A stretch of 64,000 nt of DNA, taken from assembly GCA_002812745.2 (NCBI GenBank), contig NCSJ02000170.1, positions 26,670 to 90,669 of the forward strand. Reading direction: 5' to 3'. Numbering within the stretch: position 1 is the first letter of the stretch; each line of letters starts with the position of its first letter. The DNA comes from Scytalidium lignicola. Lineage: Eukaryota > Ascomycota > Leotiomycetes. The notes below the pieces were generated by a model. It was not told where the DNA came from. It did not search any database and saw only the letters and a list, made by a program, of their open reading frames with translations. This document shows, piece by piece, positions 46,500 to 58,039 of the stretch. The position numbers and the translations under genes were made by a program.

Positions 46500-47435
46500 G
46501 CAAATAACAGTGGTTTGGNAAAATTGTCCAGATTGAATGACAAACTCTACATTGCCAGTTCTTGTATTATATCTGGTTACCATGATAGTCAAGGGGTAGA
46601 TCGCTTCTACACTTGCAGGCGTCGATATCATGTCTATGACTTTCCCCATGGTAAAAAAAGTGATAGTTTGATAACAAGAGATGAAGTTCCTTCTAGGGTT
46701 ATTGCAGAATAGAATGAGAAGCTGAAGTTGACCAAGGTGGTAGAGTTGAAAATAAGTTGGTAATTATATTTCTGCAAGAGTCCTTCTTTGGCGTGTCATC
46801 TTCGTACAACTCCCTCTCCATCTCATCCAGCTTTTCCTTTGGCCAGAACATACTTAATGTTTTCCATAAGTGCTGGCGGTACCCAATTTAAGGTAGGTGA
46901 CTGTGGCCTAATCAGGTAATGCGGATGTATATGTGCTCCGTCAATGGTCTTTTCGTTTCTCGTTATAACACAAGCCCAGCTATCTCCCTCTTTTGCCTGT
47001 TAACCCGTTAGAATCCTCTTATATGCTGGGCAGAAGGATATTGTCTATTTACGTTATCAGTTGCAGATTGCAGCCTCTTCATTTTCCGTGGTGGTTTGCT
47101 AGTAGAAGGCGTATCTGGTGGTGGACTACTAGCCGGGTTCTCTGAGGGCATAGGTTGCTTGTCCGGTGTCCATGGTGGCGTGGGCCCCCTATTTCTCTGT
47201 TGCCCTATACGTATTGGCCAATGGGAATTACAATGTCTCTAAGAATCAAGCTTACAGGATCTGCACATAATTGAAATAGCTCTACCACAGAACTTGTACT
47301 TACGTACGCTAGCGCATTTTTAGGATGAGCTTCCGATTGTTCAATAATAGTCTCAAGCTCATCAATATCGCAAATCAGAAACGTCGCCCATTTTCCTCTT
47401 ATCACAATAAATGGCGTCATACTTTGTTTATTCAT
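46500..47435 (-). pseudogene. Relic of a fungal HNH-nuclease-family gene
   Basis: Three leading exons can still be joined in phase: 47435 to about 47304 (MNKQSMTPFIVIRGKW), an exon reading RNRGPTPPWTPDKQPMPS and ending KMKRLQSATDN near 47053, and 46996 onward (AKEGDSWACVITRN...DGAHIHPHYL), which resembles the HNH core. The frame then breaks at a run of four A near 46854: the alternative frame continues METLSMFWPKEKLDEMERE. Further frameshifts follow, with family-like fragments LPWGK, YNTRTGN and VIQSGQF in different frames. Members of this family are abundant and often decayed in Pezizomycotina. An N at 46519 and homopolymers mean some breaks could be sequence errors. Confidence 0.5.
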
Positions 47436-47803
47436 TTTAACTAGAATTTACAGTTGATTTTTGCTTTGATTTGAAGNTTTTTTTAATAACTACATTTACA
47501 AGTTATAACAGAGATTCGCTTTTGTTTCTGAGACTCACCCTCTCTTCCTCTTCGACTCCCTCTCCCACCGACCACCCCTCCCCCTAAAACCCCCATCCTT
47601 ATATCTCATGTAACAACTCGTTTTGGTGTGTTCGGAGACAGAGCTGTACACTAAAACTTTCCCTCAATCTAGGGTATCAAGAAAAGAATAAATACATAAA
47701 AAAGGAAAATTCAAACAACCAACGCCGTAGATAATGATGCCGACAGAAACTCCAGACAAATGCTTATATACCAATAACAACCTCCAATCGAAAAAAAGTG
47801 GGA
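47436..47803. other. Short spacer
   Basis: 368 bp between the HNH relic and the cell-surface protein 3' end, with an N at 47477 before a T run. Nothing recognised. Confidence 0.4.
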
Positions 47804-49743
47804 TCATTCTTCCTGGCTCCATATGCTTATGCTCCTATTACTAAAAGTCCCTCTCGAAGAACCAATTGATGCTCTATCTCTCTGGTGCCGTGTCGGTCTA
47901 TCGGCTATCACAGGCAATTCTCTTCCGTCTGAACCAGGATCGCTCAATGAATATCTCCTCCTGCGATCCTGGCCTGTGGCCTGTTCAGACCTGGGCGGGA
48001 TCCTCAGTCGTGACGGACTCCATCCTTCCATTCTGATGTTACTGCTCGGAACTCTCCCGCGATTAGTCAGAGCTCTATTGAGGAACTCCTCATTGTCATC
48101 CTCGAGATTGACGCTGTATAAAGGTGTGTGTGCTATATGTGACTGAGGAGATAAAATTACACTCTCTGTGTCTAGGGACCGGATACTCTCGCGAGAGGCA
48201 TCTAGATCTGCGATCCGGGTATTTCGCGAGCCCCCAAAATTGAACCTCTCCGACCTCGAAGAATTCCTACTCACGGGAGGTAGAGGTCCCGTATGAATAT
48301 GTGTATCCCTCTCATCAACACTCGCAGGGTGCCGTCCGTTGTCTCCAAAAAGGGCCTCATGCCAGCTGGATACTGATTCTCTTCCTTCTTCATGGTTGAA
48401 GATAGCGGTCCACGAACGTGAGAAGTGGTCGATTTCGTTAACGAATGGTTCGATTTCCTCCACCGATCTAACCTCGGTTCTATATGATGGTGCAGACGAA
48501 GGGATATTCTCCATGGAGCGTTGTTGTCTAATTGAAATAGGTCGCGGGATATTTTCCATAGAGCGTTGTTCCCTAATTGATGCAGCTCGCGGGGGCTCAG
48601 TAGGAAACTCAGCTATGCCACCCGGCCCGATTCCTTTGTAAGGGTCGAAGTCCTCTGGAGGAAAATGAGGAACGCGCTGGAAGCTGCTACTAGATAGATT
48701 ATCATGACTAGATAAGTGTTGTTTAGCTGAATTCTGGTGTTGAAAGCTGGGATTGGAAAATTTACCTCATAACTTTTGTGGCTTTATATGAATTGTAGCG
48801 ACCTTTCTGTCGTCTTCGAAGACAACATAGGACTATTCCCGCAAGCGCAGCCAGGCCAGCTACTCCTCCAACAGCACCGGCCGCAATAACTGCGGTATTC
48901 GATTTGGAACCTGTGTTTGCTACCATTGTTGCAGTCGGGGTAATCGATGCACTAGATTGGCTCATGTTTTCTGCTGTAGTAGTTGGTATTGGTGCAGACG
49001 TTGAGCTAACCAACCTGGTTGGGGTTGTAGGTGCGCTCTGTCTAATAGGAGTAGTATAATCCACAGCAGTAAAAACAATTTGTAGTAATAAATCAGTGGG
49101 TTGACCGGCGAATGTAGTGGCAACAGTTGCCGCAGAACTTGAAGCACCACAAGCATACTGGTAATAACCATTTGGATACTGAAGTCGATTGCAGACCGAG
49201 CCGACACCACTGTAGGCATAAGTTAGCAAACCTTGAAGCTCACATTCTCTTCAAACTAGGAACAAGGGGAATTGCATCATCATTCTACGGGTTGCGCTGA
49301 AATTTGATTTTTGATTTTTGATTTTAAACTTACCATGTATATACGCCATTAACTTGTACCCCAGAATTTAACTGCCATCCAGCACTATTCTGATCAACAC
49401 AGCTAGTATAAACACCTGCGGTACATGGACCATCGGTTGTACAACATCCTATGTTGCCTTGCACCGTGTCATGAATACACGACGACCCGGCATCACAAGC
49501 AGCGGGACTAGCTTGCAGACCAGCGTACCACCCGCACACATTTACACCAACCGAATCTCTCTTAAAAAGGTCGTTTGGATCCGAGGTCGAAGTAGGTCTC
49601 GGTGACCACTCATCTGCTTTGTACACTGCGGTTGGTTGAGGGCCAGACCATGGGAGGGCTTGGACTGGAGTTAGACTAAGGCTGCATGCCGAAAACAAGA
49701 GAAGGATGGTAGCAGACGGCATGGAGAAGATATCGAAGCCCAT
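47804..49743 (-). CDS. Single-pass cell-surface protein with Cys-rich ectodomain
   Basis: Probable plasma-membrane sensor or wall-associated protein; function unknown. Exons are 49743-49334, 49209-48766 and 48707-47804, phase-matched, giving about 585 residues. A signal peptide follows the second in-frame Met (MGFDIFSMPSATILLLFSAC). The ectodomain has regularly spaced cysteines (VNVCGWYAGLQASPAACDAG, SCIHDTVQGNIGCC, YTSCVD, GVGSVCNRLQYPNGYYQYAC), then a Ser/Thr-rich stalk. The transmembrane segment is AVIAAGAVGGVAGLAALAGIVLCC, followed by RRRQKGRYNSYK. The cytosolic half is long and disordered with a duplicated RQQRSMENIP motif. This layout is widespread in filamentous ascomycetes. Exon 3 has alternative in-frame acceptors at 48689 and 48683. 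Confidence 0.78.
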
Positions 49744-52195
49744 TGTGCTTGCGATATTACAATCAGACAAGAAGAATCATTAGACAAAGAAAAGAAAGAA
49801 AGAAAAAACCAAGAACAACGAGGGAGAGCAAAAGGGTTAAATTTGTGCTAAGGGATAAAAGAGGATGAAGTAAGAAAGGGAAGAGAAGGAAGCAAGCAAA
49901 GGAAATAAAGGAGTAACACAAATAAGACCATATAACGAAGGAAAAACTTCCCAAAAGAGGGGAGATGGCTCCATCGATAGATTATTATAAGAAACACAAC
50001 TTGGCTAGCACTGATTTCTGATTGTGCGAATCTTTGAATAGAACAAAACCCACATGGAGAGTTCGATAGGGTCGGGTAGGAAAGTCGAACCCCAGTATTC
50101 GAGGCCTTGGATGGTTAGAGGGCTGAGATCAGACAGAGCCCACACACCCATGCATACACACACATACACACACACACACACACATCCCAGAGGCCCCAAG
50201 GACAAGGCTCTTTGTGTTCCATAATGCCCCATGCAGCATTCACCACGTTGCTGGAATCCCGGCCGGGAGGGTGAAGAGTGTTGATTATGGGGAAGGACGA
50301 AATCGCCCAAGCACAGGGCCATCGTGGCTCAGCAGCCGCGGGCGCAGCACGGACCGATCACATCCGGTTGCTGAGAATAGGCGCGAAGCGGGCGCTGTAG
50401 AATGCCCGTGAGTGGTTGAATGGAGATGCCTGTTGAATCCTGCACGAAAGCATCGAGGAGGATCGAGGAGGATCGAGGATCCAAGGAACCGTTCTTTTCA
50501 TCCTAGTCTTTTCTTTTAGTCCACGGGCCTAGAGCCGGTCGATGCGGCCGTCTTTCTTGCGTGATGATGATCATCAGGAATTACGATGATACGGTACTAC
50601 GGATCCGTAGATCTGTCAGTTACAGTAGCACTGTTAGTCATGGAGTAGGTATTCGAGTCGAGACGCTAGCCCGGGACTACGCAGAAGATAAGATGAGATT
50701 GAAATGAACCAGGAGACAGATCGCCCAGACCAGCGAGTGTTGCGGTTTTATCAGTTTCAACAATCAACTCCGGGGGGGGATGCTCTCGGAATATGATTTA
50801 AGCTGCTATGTTTTTAATGTTGATGTTAATGTTGATGCTGGTGTTGATGCAGGTGTTAGCTGTTGGTTGTTGCAATAATCCCAAAGGCATAACAATAGTC
50901 ACTGCAACCTGCCGGGTGTGGCTGATTCATCAATGCTTCGAGGCGTCCGGCCGTCTTTTGGGGATCGGAAATGCGGAGGATTCAAAGGCATCATCATCCC
51001 CAGGACTTTTTCCCCTGCTGTTGCTGCTATTTTTACTTCCGTCCCAGCTTACTCATCCTCCTCCATCTACTTCTCATCTACTTCTGACTTCTCACTCTTG
51101 GCTGCTCAGGGTTGATGCTTTTCGATCCCTATTACTAAGTACCTGTTCCTATTAAAAACTACCCAAAGGTACCTGCTTACGGGCCTAGAATCAACACCCA
51201 GTTTCGTATAAAGTACGATTATGGACCCTACAGTACGGTACAAAGAATCTCTCTCTTCAACTACACTAAACGCTACTCCATATACCCGGTACCAATATAA
51301 ACATAACCAGGGGGATGTCTACAAGCATAGAACTAAAATATCGTGGTGAGATTTGCTTGGGATTGTAAAACCGGATTCCTCAAAAAGAGCTTTCATGTCT
51401 TAACGTAATTCCCCGATCTCATCGGAATCACCGCAAAACCAGCAATTGCAAAATATATTCGATACTACTTTTGCACAACTTTCAAAAAATGCTATTATGC
51501 TGATTTGATTCCTGTGTATAGAATTATATTATATTAACTTTAGGCTGGCTACCTTCTGAAAAGCCAAAATATTAACTTATATTAAACGTCAATTTACTTA
51601 CTTGTACTTGGACTGGACCATCTATCATGGAAATAGTAATCATCTTTTGGATTATCAGGTGAGCTATGCAAATTGCACCCTGCAAGGTTTAATTAACTAG
51701 GTGAGAATCTATCTTTGATAACTACTGTACTGTACAGAGGTAAATTTAGTGATCCGTAAGACGAGCTGATCTGATGATGATGGAGCGGAAATTACCTTTG
51801 TGACGAATCAGACCAATCATCTCATACCGACAGCTGACTTACAGGAATATTTGTCTTAGATGATCACTTGAGGCTCCTTCCTACACTCGAAGAGTGCACA
51901 AACATAACACTCTGTCAAGAACCGGGGTTTGCACTGGAGAGGGGCAGAAACACGTTGGAATGCACACACTATACTAATGCCCTAGTTCTACACCATTCAT
52001 CATCAATATCAGCATCGGCATCGGCATCGGCATCAGCATCAGTATCAACATCAACATCCACACATTTTTTCATAGCATCATCGAGTAACACACGACAGCC
52101 ATCCCATTTACCACCGTTACATGAATCGTTCCCATTCACCAACTCCCTTCTTGTACTCGCACACATCCCCCGAAAAACCCGGAGCGCCTCATCCC
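49744..52195. other. 2.45-kb intergenic region
   Basis: Upstream of the surface-protein gene and downstream of bbc1. Simple repeats: CA dinucleotides (50157-50183), GAGGATC triplication (50457-50478), a GATGTT/GTTGAT tract (50818-50858) and an ATCGGC/ATCAGC hexamer tract (52006-52060). A TACTGTACTGTACAG element lies at 51723-51737. The frames across these tracts are low complexity and not genes. Confidence 0.45.
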
Positions 52196-55100
52196 TTAAT
52201 TAGACCCCTCCCAGCCTACCCAACTCCTGGGCATGATTCTCCAGATTTTAACCTCTCCACTCCTCAAGTCATCCAGCTTAAAGCTCTCTAGCTTCACCTT
52301 CTTCCCCTCTCGGCCTTGCTCCCATGCTCTCACCTTCTTCTTCGTGCCATCCCATTCGGCAACAACGCCAACGTGCTCGGGTCTGCCGACATCCATGTTA
52401 TATTTGGCATGCATCGCACCGTGCTTACCCTGGAACTTCGCGTTGCGGAACGAGATTATGTCCCCCGGACGGATCTCATCGTTCTGCTGTGTTGATGCAT
52501 TTGCCATGTTTGCATAGACCAGCGCTCCGTAAGCGCGGTTGCCCACCGGACGAAGAGCATCGGTGAACGGCTTGAGAAGTTCTCTTATCAAAGACTGAGG
52601 AGCCCCATCACCAACTACGTTCTCCTTCTTTGCTATCACGGCTTCTAGGAATGGCCGGCCGAAGCGCGAGTGAGTGTCTTCAAGCTGATCTTGGCGCAGT
52701 TTTGCAGGAGGTTGCTCATGTCTCTGCTCTAACTTGATGTCTAAAGGATTATGAGCATCGTAGATGGCAGTAATCACTGTTTGAGAATAATCCTGGAAGA
52801 GTATGTAGAGGTCTTTGGTGACTAAAGTCTTGCCTCCTCGTTTCGTTGTCGTCGACTCATCAAACTCATAGAGGATATCTTTCCGGTTTTGAAACACTGT
52901 TGGCATGCCGTTAGGTAGCGTCCACCATTTGCTACCTGCGGAAAGATCCACGTCATGTGCCACGAAGCCAGTATCCATGGACATCCTATTAAGATCCACT
53001 GATCTCTTCGCCGTTCCCGAGCGATGAAGGTCAGATGATTGCCGCGGCAGTGATCTGACGGATGGAGGAGGTACTACCTCTCGACGTGTAGGCGGTGCCG
53101 CAATGGATGCAGGACGGCCTGGTTCTCTAGGTGGAAGAGGTAGTGTTGAAGCACGTTCCGGAAAGCCTGGTGGTGGTGGGGGTGGCGGATGAGATCTGCG
53201 TGGCGAAGCCGAATATATATCCTCTTCCTCTTCATTCATTTCCATAGTTGGTTTCGAAATTGGAACTGGTGGTTTATGTGTGCTATATCTGAATGGATCA
53301 TAATCATCGTCATCTTGACTCTGAGGAATGGATTCCTTTGCGAGTGGTGGCGGTGGTGGGGGGGCTGCTCTAGGTATATCCGACGACATTCTTCCTGGAG
53401 GTGGCTGCGATGGTAATGGAGGGGGGGCTCGTGGGGCAGCTACAGGAGGTAGCGGAGGGGGCCCGTGTGAGTATGGCATACTCATGGAATTACCATCAAA
53501 AGAAGGTTGTTTTGTATGTCCCTTCAAAGCATCTTTGTGTGGTGCTGTGGACGCGATATCGGTATCATAGTCTCCCTCGTACTCAGTTGTTTCCTCGTCA
53601 TTTTCAAGAGGCTTATTTATACTCGACGGTATGTCTCGTGCATCACTAGTAGGTGATCGGCTCAATGAGGCATTCGGAGGCGGTGGGGGTGGAGCTCGAG
53701 CCTTTGGTGATGGTGCAGAACCCGGAATTGGTGGTATCCGGCTCGCACGCTTAGAATCAGGTGTTGTAGGAGTTGAAGGACTTCCTTCTTGCGAAAAATA
53801 GGAGCCTCTTTTCTGAAGAGGGGAGATCGGCGATCCTGGTACTCCTGGTGGTGCTGGAGGTGGAGGTCTCGGCGCAGTAGGTGTTGCCATACTTAGATTT
53901 TGGGTTTGTTCTGATAGTTCATCATCCGATTCAGATCCAGCACTCGGTGACATGGGCCGTGGTTGAGGTGGAGCAGGCGGTCGTGCTGTAGATAGTTAGC
54001 TAAATAAATCTTATAGAGATCAAGTGAACTTGCTGTCTTTAGGGATCGGCGGCGGAGCAGGTCTTCCTCCAGGGATTGGTGGTGCAATATTTTCCTGATG
54101 AGCAGGAACTATGCGAGAAATCAGTATTTCGTCTTGATTAAAGCATATAAGATATACCTGGTGGAGGAGAGTCTTCTTCATCTTCCTGAGAAGGCGTCAC
54201 GTCCTCAACATTTAGAGCCTCCGCTGACGCGTGCGGAGCGGATACAGGGGACATTGCGCTCTCTTCAACCTTTGGCTCTTCAGAGCTTCGGACACGAGAC
54301 AACCCAGGTAACGGTATCATAGCTATAGGCGGCGGCCGGAAAGAAGTATCCTCGGGACCATTTTCTGAACGCTGTTCGCTAACATGGACCGGTTTCTTTT
54401 TCTTGGGTGGTGGCGGTGGTGGAGCAACTGGGAGAGCTCCAAACATGCCATGCATCCCCATTCCACCGCTCATTTTTGCCATACGTGCCCTCAGCTCTTC
54501 CCTACGTCGTACTTCCGGATCAACGTCATCCTCCTCTTCCTCCTCATCTTCATCCTCATCTTCTTCCCCGGCTTCTTCGTCACCTTCCTGAACATCGTCT
54601 GCTCGGAGAGGCGGTGGTGCCCTAACTCTTGCTACCTCACCACTCTCTCGCTCAGTAGACACCTCTTCTGGTCCCTCAGTAGCTTCACCAGCCCCTGACA
54701 TATCGGCTTCATTACCATCCGTAGCTATATCCTTCGATGGCCGTCGTCTCCTAGTGGCATCGGGGTCTCCTTTTGTAGAATCTGTAGACCTCCTTCCAAC
54801 TGTCTCTTCATGATTATGGCCCTCCCCAGCAGTAGTATTTTCACCAGCCTCTGAGCCTTCAATGTGCTCTTGAGATTCGAAGCGTTTCTTCGGTGGGCGC
54901 TTGGGCTTCTCCTTCTTTTGACGAGCAGCTTGTTCCATCTGCTGTTTTTGAAGCAGAGCAATACGGTCTTTCAGGCTTGTAGGCTTAGGCTGATCTTCTG
55001 CTTCATCCCCATTTGATGATGGAACCAGACCAGCCTTCTCCGCATTCTCCTGATTTTCTGCTTCCTTCGCCGCGATTTCTGGGTCCTCCTCACGTCTATA

Positions 55101-55865
55101 TAGCTTTGGTGGAGGGGCTTCTCGAGGTATTGGCACGTAGGCATTCTTGCTCGGAGGTGGTGCAACGAACGGCTTCTTGATAAAGCCCGAACTATTGGAG
55201 CTAAGACCACCAGGCTTGAAAGGCGCCACTGGTGGGGCCGCCTTGTTGAAAGCCGCAATTCGATCACGGAATGTGGAGTTGCTTGGCTTCTGAGAAACTG
55301 GCGGAGGAGGAGATGACTTTGGGGAAGGCCTAGAAGTTGACGGGAGTGCAGGAGGTGGAGTTTGTGTAGACCTTGGTGTTGCTGGTGCTTGTGCGGGGAT
55401 CGGGGCTGATACTGGGGCTGGAGCAGGAACCGGAGCAGGAGCTGGTATCGACACAGGCTCAGGAGCAGGAGCAGGAGTAGGTTCCGGGATCACTTCAGGC
55501 TCCGGAATAGGGGCTGGAGGTTCTGCTGGCGACGGCATATCGTGTGCGTCCCGTGGTTCATGCTTTAGCTCCGGAACTGGCGCAGAGGGCTCAGTTGGCG
55601 ATGTCTCAGCGTGTTCTGACTCCTTCTTTGGGCGGTTCAAACGAACAGGTCTCGGAGGAGCGACAGGCTCAAACTTCTCCACAAAGTTCTTGGGAAATAG
55701 ACCTGTCTGTAAGGTACCCGACGCATCCTCATATTCCCCAACATACCAATCCTCATCTTCCTCCTCAGTCACCGTGATGACCTGTCCAATATTGAAATGG
55801 AGATCATCATCGTGATCCGAGGTATACTCATATAATGCCTTTACTTTGAAATGCGGGCTTGCCAT
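52196..55865 (-). CDS. bbc1: Bbc1/Mti1-type SH3 protein of cortical actin patches
   Basis: Binds type I myosin and tunes Arp2/3-driven actin assembly at endocytic sites. Exons are 55865-54158, 54108-54034 and 53985-52196, giving 1190 residues. The N-terminal SH3 domain (about residues 4-68) reads HFKVKALYEYTSDHDDDLHF, then EDEDWYVGEYED and GLFPKNFVEKFEP. A long Pro/Ala- and Glu-rich middle includes polyproline runs. The C-terminal Bbc1 domain holds ILYEFDESTTTKRGG, DLYILFQDYSQTVITAIYDA and PGDIISFRNAKFQGKHGAMH. Intron 1 is a normal GT-AG of 49 nt. Intron 2 (53986-54033) only keeps the frame if it uses a GC donor (GCAAGT) with CTAAC branch and CAG end. The start is MASPHFKVKALYEY; upstream residues to 55976 are unlikely. 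Confidence 0.88.
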
Positions 55866-56551
55866 TTTGGGCGAGCTGTAACCCAATTCCTCCCCGTTTC
55901 GGCTTTCACTCAGACTGTTGTTGCCTGCCAACCAGAGGTTGGGCAAATCAAGGGCGATGAGACCAACAGTAGGCACAGTAGGCCAATGTAGAATTCGATT
56001 GAGACCGAAGAGCCCACAGGGTGCGGAGTTTAGTGACGCTACGAATGCGCTGCGTTAGGTGTCAAAGAGGCAGACCTCGTGGAGGACTGGAGGGGGTGTT
56101 GATGTCTGCAGATGCCGGGTCTACGTCAGCATACGGATGGCGAATGCTCTAGTCGACGTGAAGGGGGGTGCGGAGACTGCTTTTGGAATTGGGGGTGTGC
56201 TCACCAGATAACACTCTCTGGGTTTCCACATTCAGCAACTGAGGATAATAAGTTGAGCTTTTGCCATCCGTGCGGTACGTAGATGGGGTGTTGTGGATGA
56301 ACGTCTTTTTGGTTGCTCCAGCGCGGCATTTAGGTTGGCAGGGGGCTTAGGTTGTCGCACCGCTTGTCCCGCCGCCGTCAAGAATGAGGCAACACACAGT
56401 TTGCCTTCGAAGCAAAAAAAGACAACACAGAGAACACAGAAGATGGCGACGTGATATGAAGCTCTAGATCTCGTTGGAGCGCCTTTATTTACTTCTCATT
56501 CCCTTTTACAGTGATAGAGGGCTCGAATTACCATTTCTACGGAGCTCCACT
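55866..56551. promoter_or_regulatory. Divergent promoter between bbc1 and rtr1
   Basis: 686 bp between two start codons facing away from each other, GC-rich in the middle. Both genes encode general cellular functions. No specific operator recognised. Confidence 0.45.
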
Positions 56552-57439
56552 ATGGCAACGAATGCCCCGCTCACGTCTATTCTCAAGAAATCCACCCCCG
56601 CCACCACAACGACAACCTCGAAAGAAGACCGAGACCGCCAGCTGGCCCTCTACCATGCAACTCTGATCCAACAACGCAAAGATGTCGAGTTCGAAATCCT
56701 ATTATCAACAGAAAGGCTCATAGACTTTCCCGAAGCTGCCGGTCCTTACAGCGCCTCGAATCCCTCTCCAACCGATGCCCAAACATTCAAGTCCTTACTC
56801 CGACCTTTCCAACCGAGCGACTATGACGCGCTTATCCAGGAACGCAATATCAATGAGCATTGCGGGTATACATTATGCGCAAATCCACGAGTAAAAGAGA
56901 CCGGAGGCGGAAAATATAGGATTATTGGCAAGAATGGGAAGGCAAAGGACTTCAGGGTAGTAAATAGAGAGGAGTTGGAGAAATGGTGCTCGGAAGCTTG
57001 TGCCAGGCGTGCACTTTATGTCCGAGTCCAGCTGAGCGACACTCCTGCATGGGAGAGGGATGCTCATGGTGCCACTGCTGCCCCGATCAAGCTTTTGGAT
57101 GAACCTAAGTCACAGGTTGAGAAATTATCTGACGATCTTGAGAAGATGGACCTTGACCACAACCAAGATGCGGCAAATCTTGCCTTAGAGAGAGGGGACA
57201 CCAGTAGTGCAACTAGGAACGGGCTTGTCAACGTTACCATCAAGGAAAAGGAAGTACAAAATCCTGCTGAGCCTCCGTCATTACAGGACGAGGACCTGAG
57301 CGGTAGACTGGATACTCTACATCTTACTTTAGAGGGTCATACGACTCGATTCGGATCCGCAAGGGATAAGAGACATCGTGAGCTGTTACACGGCGTCAAA
57401 GGAGAGGATTATGACGAGGATATGGATTGGAGAACATGA
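56552..57439 (+). CDS. rtr1: RNA polymerase II CTD phosphatase, Rtr1/RPAP2 family
   Basis: Atypical phosphatase that removes Ser5 (and Tyr1) phosphate from the RNA polymerase II C-terminal domain. It shuttles between cytoplasm and nucleus. Single exon, 295 residues. After a Thr-rich N terminus, the zinc-binding domain reads LIQERNINEHCGYTLCANP with CX4C, followed about 40 residues later by WCSEACARRALYVRVQL, containing CX3C. The family shows CX4CXnCX3H; here HCGYTLC gives the first pair and CSEAC the second, with the last ligand substituted by Cys as in many fungi. A coiled-coil/acidic region follows. The upstream extension to 56474 lacks an ATG, so MATNAPLTS is chosen. Confidence 0.88.
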   Translation: MATNAPLTSILKKSTPATTTTTSKEDRDRQLALYHATLIQQRKDVEFEILLSTERLIDFPEAAGPYSASNPSPTDAQTFKSLLRPFQPSDYDALIQERNINEHCGYTLCANPRVKETGGGKYRIIGKNGKAKDFRVVNREELEKWCSEACARRALYVRVQLSDTPAWERDAHGATAAPIKLLDEPKSQVEKLSDDLEKMDLDHNQDAANLALERGDTSSATRNGLVNVTIKEKEVQNPAEPPSLQDEDLSGRLDTLHLTLEGHTTRFGSARDKRHRELLHGVKGEDYDEDMDWRT

Positions 57440-58039
57440 AATGTTACACACAGGAGTTTTTGGTCCATGTATAGTTGTTGTCTGGTGACATGATACCCCA
57501 ATTTTTCAATTGCTATAAGCTGGATAAAAATTTATAGATTGCTAGGTAGTAAAATCTGTGAAAAGTTTTTTACAAACTTCCTTTACATCGAACTACTTGG
57601 AAGCAAGATATCTACCAAAATAGGAACCATAAGATACAAATGCCAATGGTCATCATCCGGCAGCGATAAAGGAATAGCTTATAGGGGACCGGATGCTTTG
57701 GTTGGGTAGAGGTTATAAATCACCTCTTCATTATTCCCTGCGTTAGTAAAAGGATAACGCAAGGCTATATTGCAGCTACAGTCCAGAGCCGCTCAGGACA
57801 AGCTTGTCCTTCAGCAGCATCATCATAAAATGAGACGTTCACATATCACGACACAACAAATGGGGAGAAAATTGGCAATCAAGCGTCATCTCCAGAGGAG
57901 AATCGGCGACACCTTGGTGGGAAATTGATCTCACATTGAACTAGTATGCAAATCCATCCAGCAATACGCCTTTTAGCAACCAGATCCGTGAAAGCCCGCC
58001 CATCATCATAACAGCCATTGCTCAATGCACATGACGAAC
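57440..58039. other. Spacer between convergent rtr1 and rps17
   Basis: 600 bp of 3' flanks. Nothing recognised. Confidence 0.4.

Noticed and set aside
50005..50322. 105-residue minus-strand frame containing VCVCVYVCVCMG
   Set aside because: It is a translation of a CA dinucleotide repeat.
54138..55976. Bbc1 region as two separate genes (SH3 part and C-terminal part)
   Set aside because: A 75-nt middle exon with a GC-AG intron joins them in phase, and the known family carries both domains in one protein.
56474..56551. Upstream extension of Rtr1
   Set aside because: It has no ATG at its start; the first real ATG, MATNAPLTS, fits the family.
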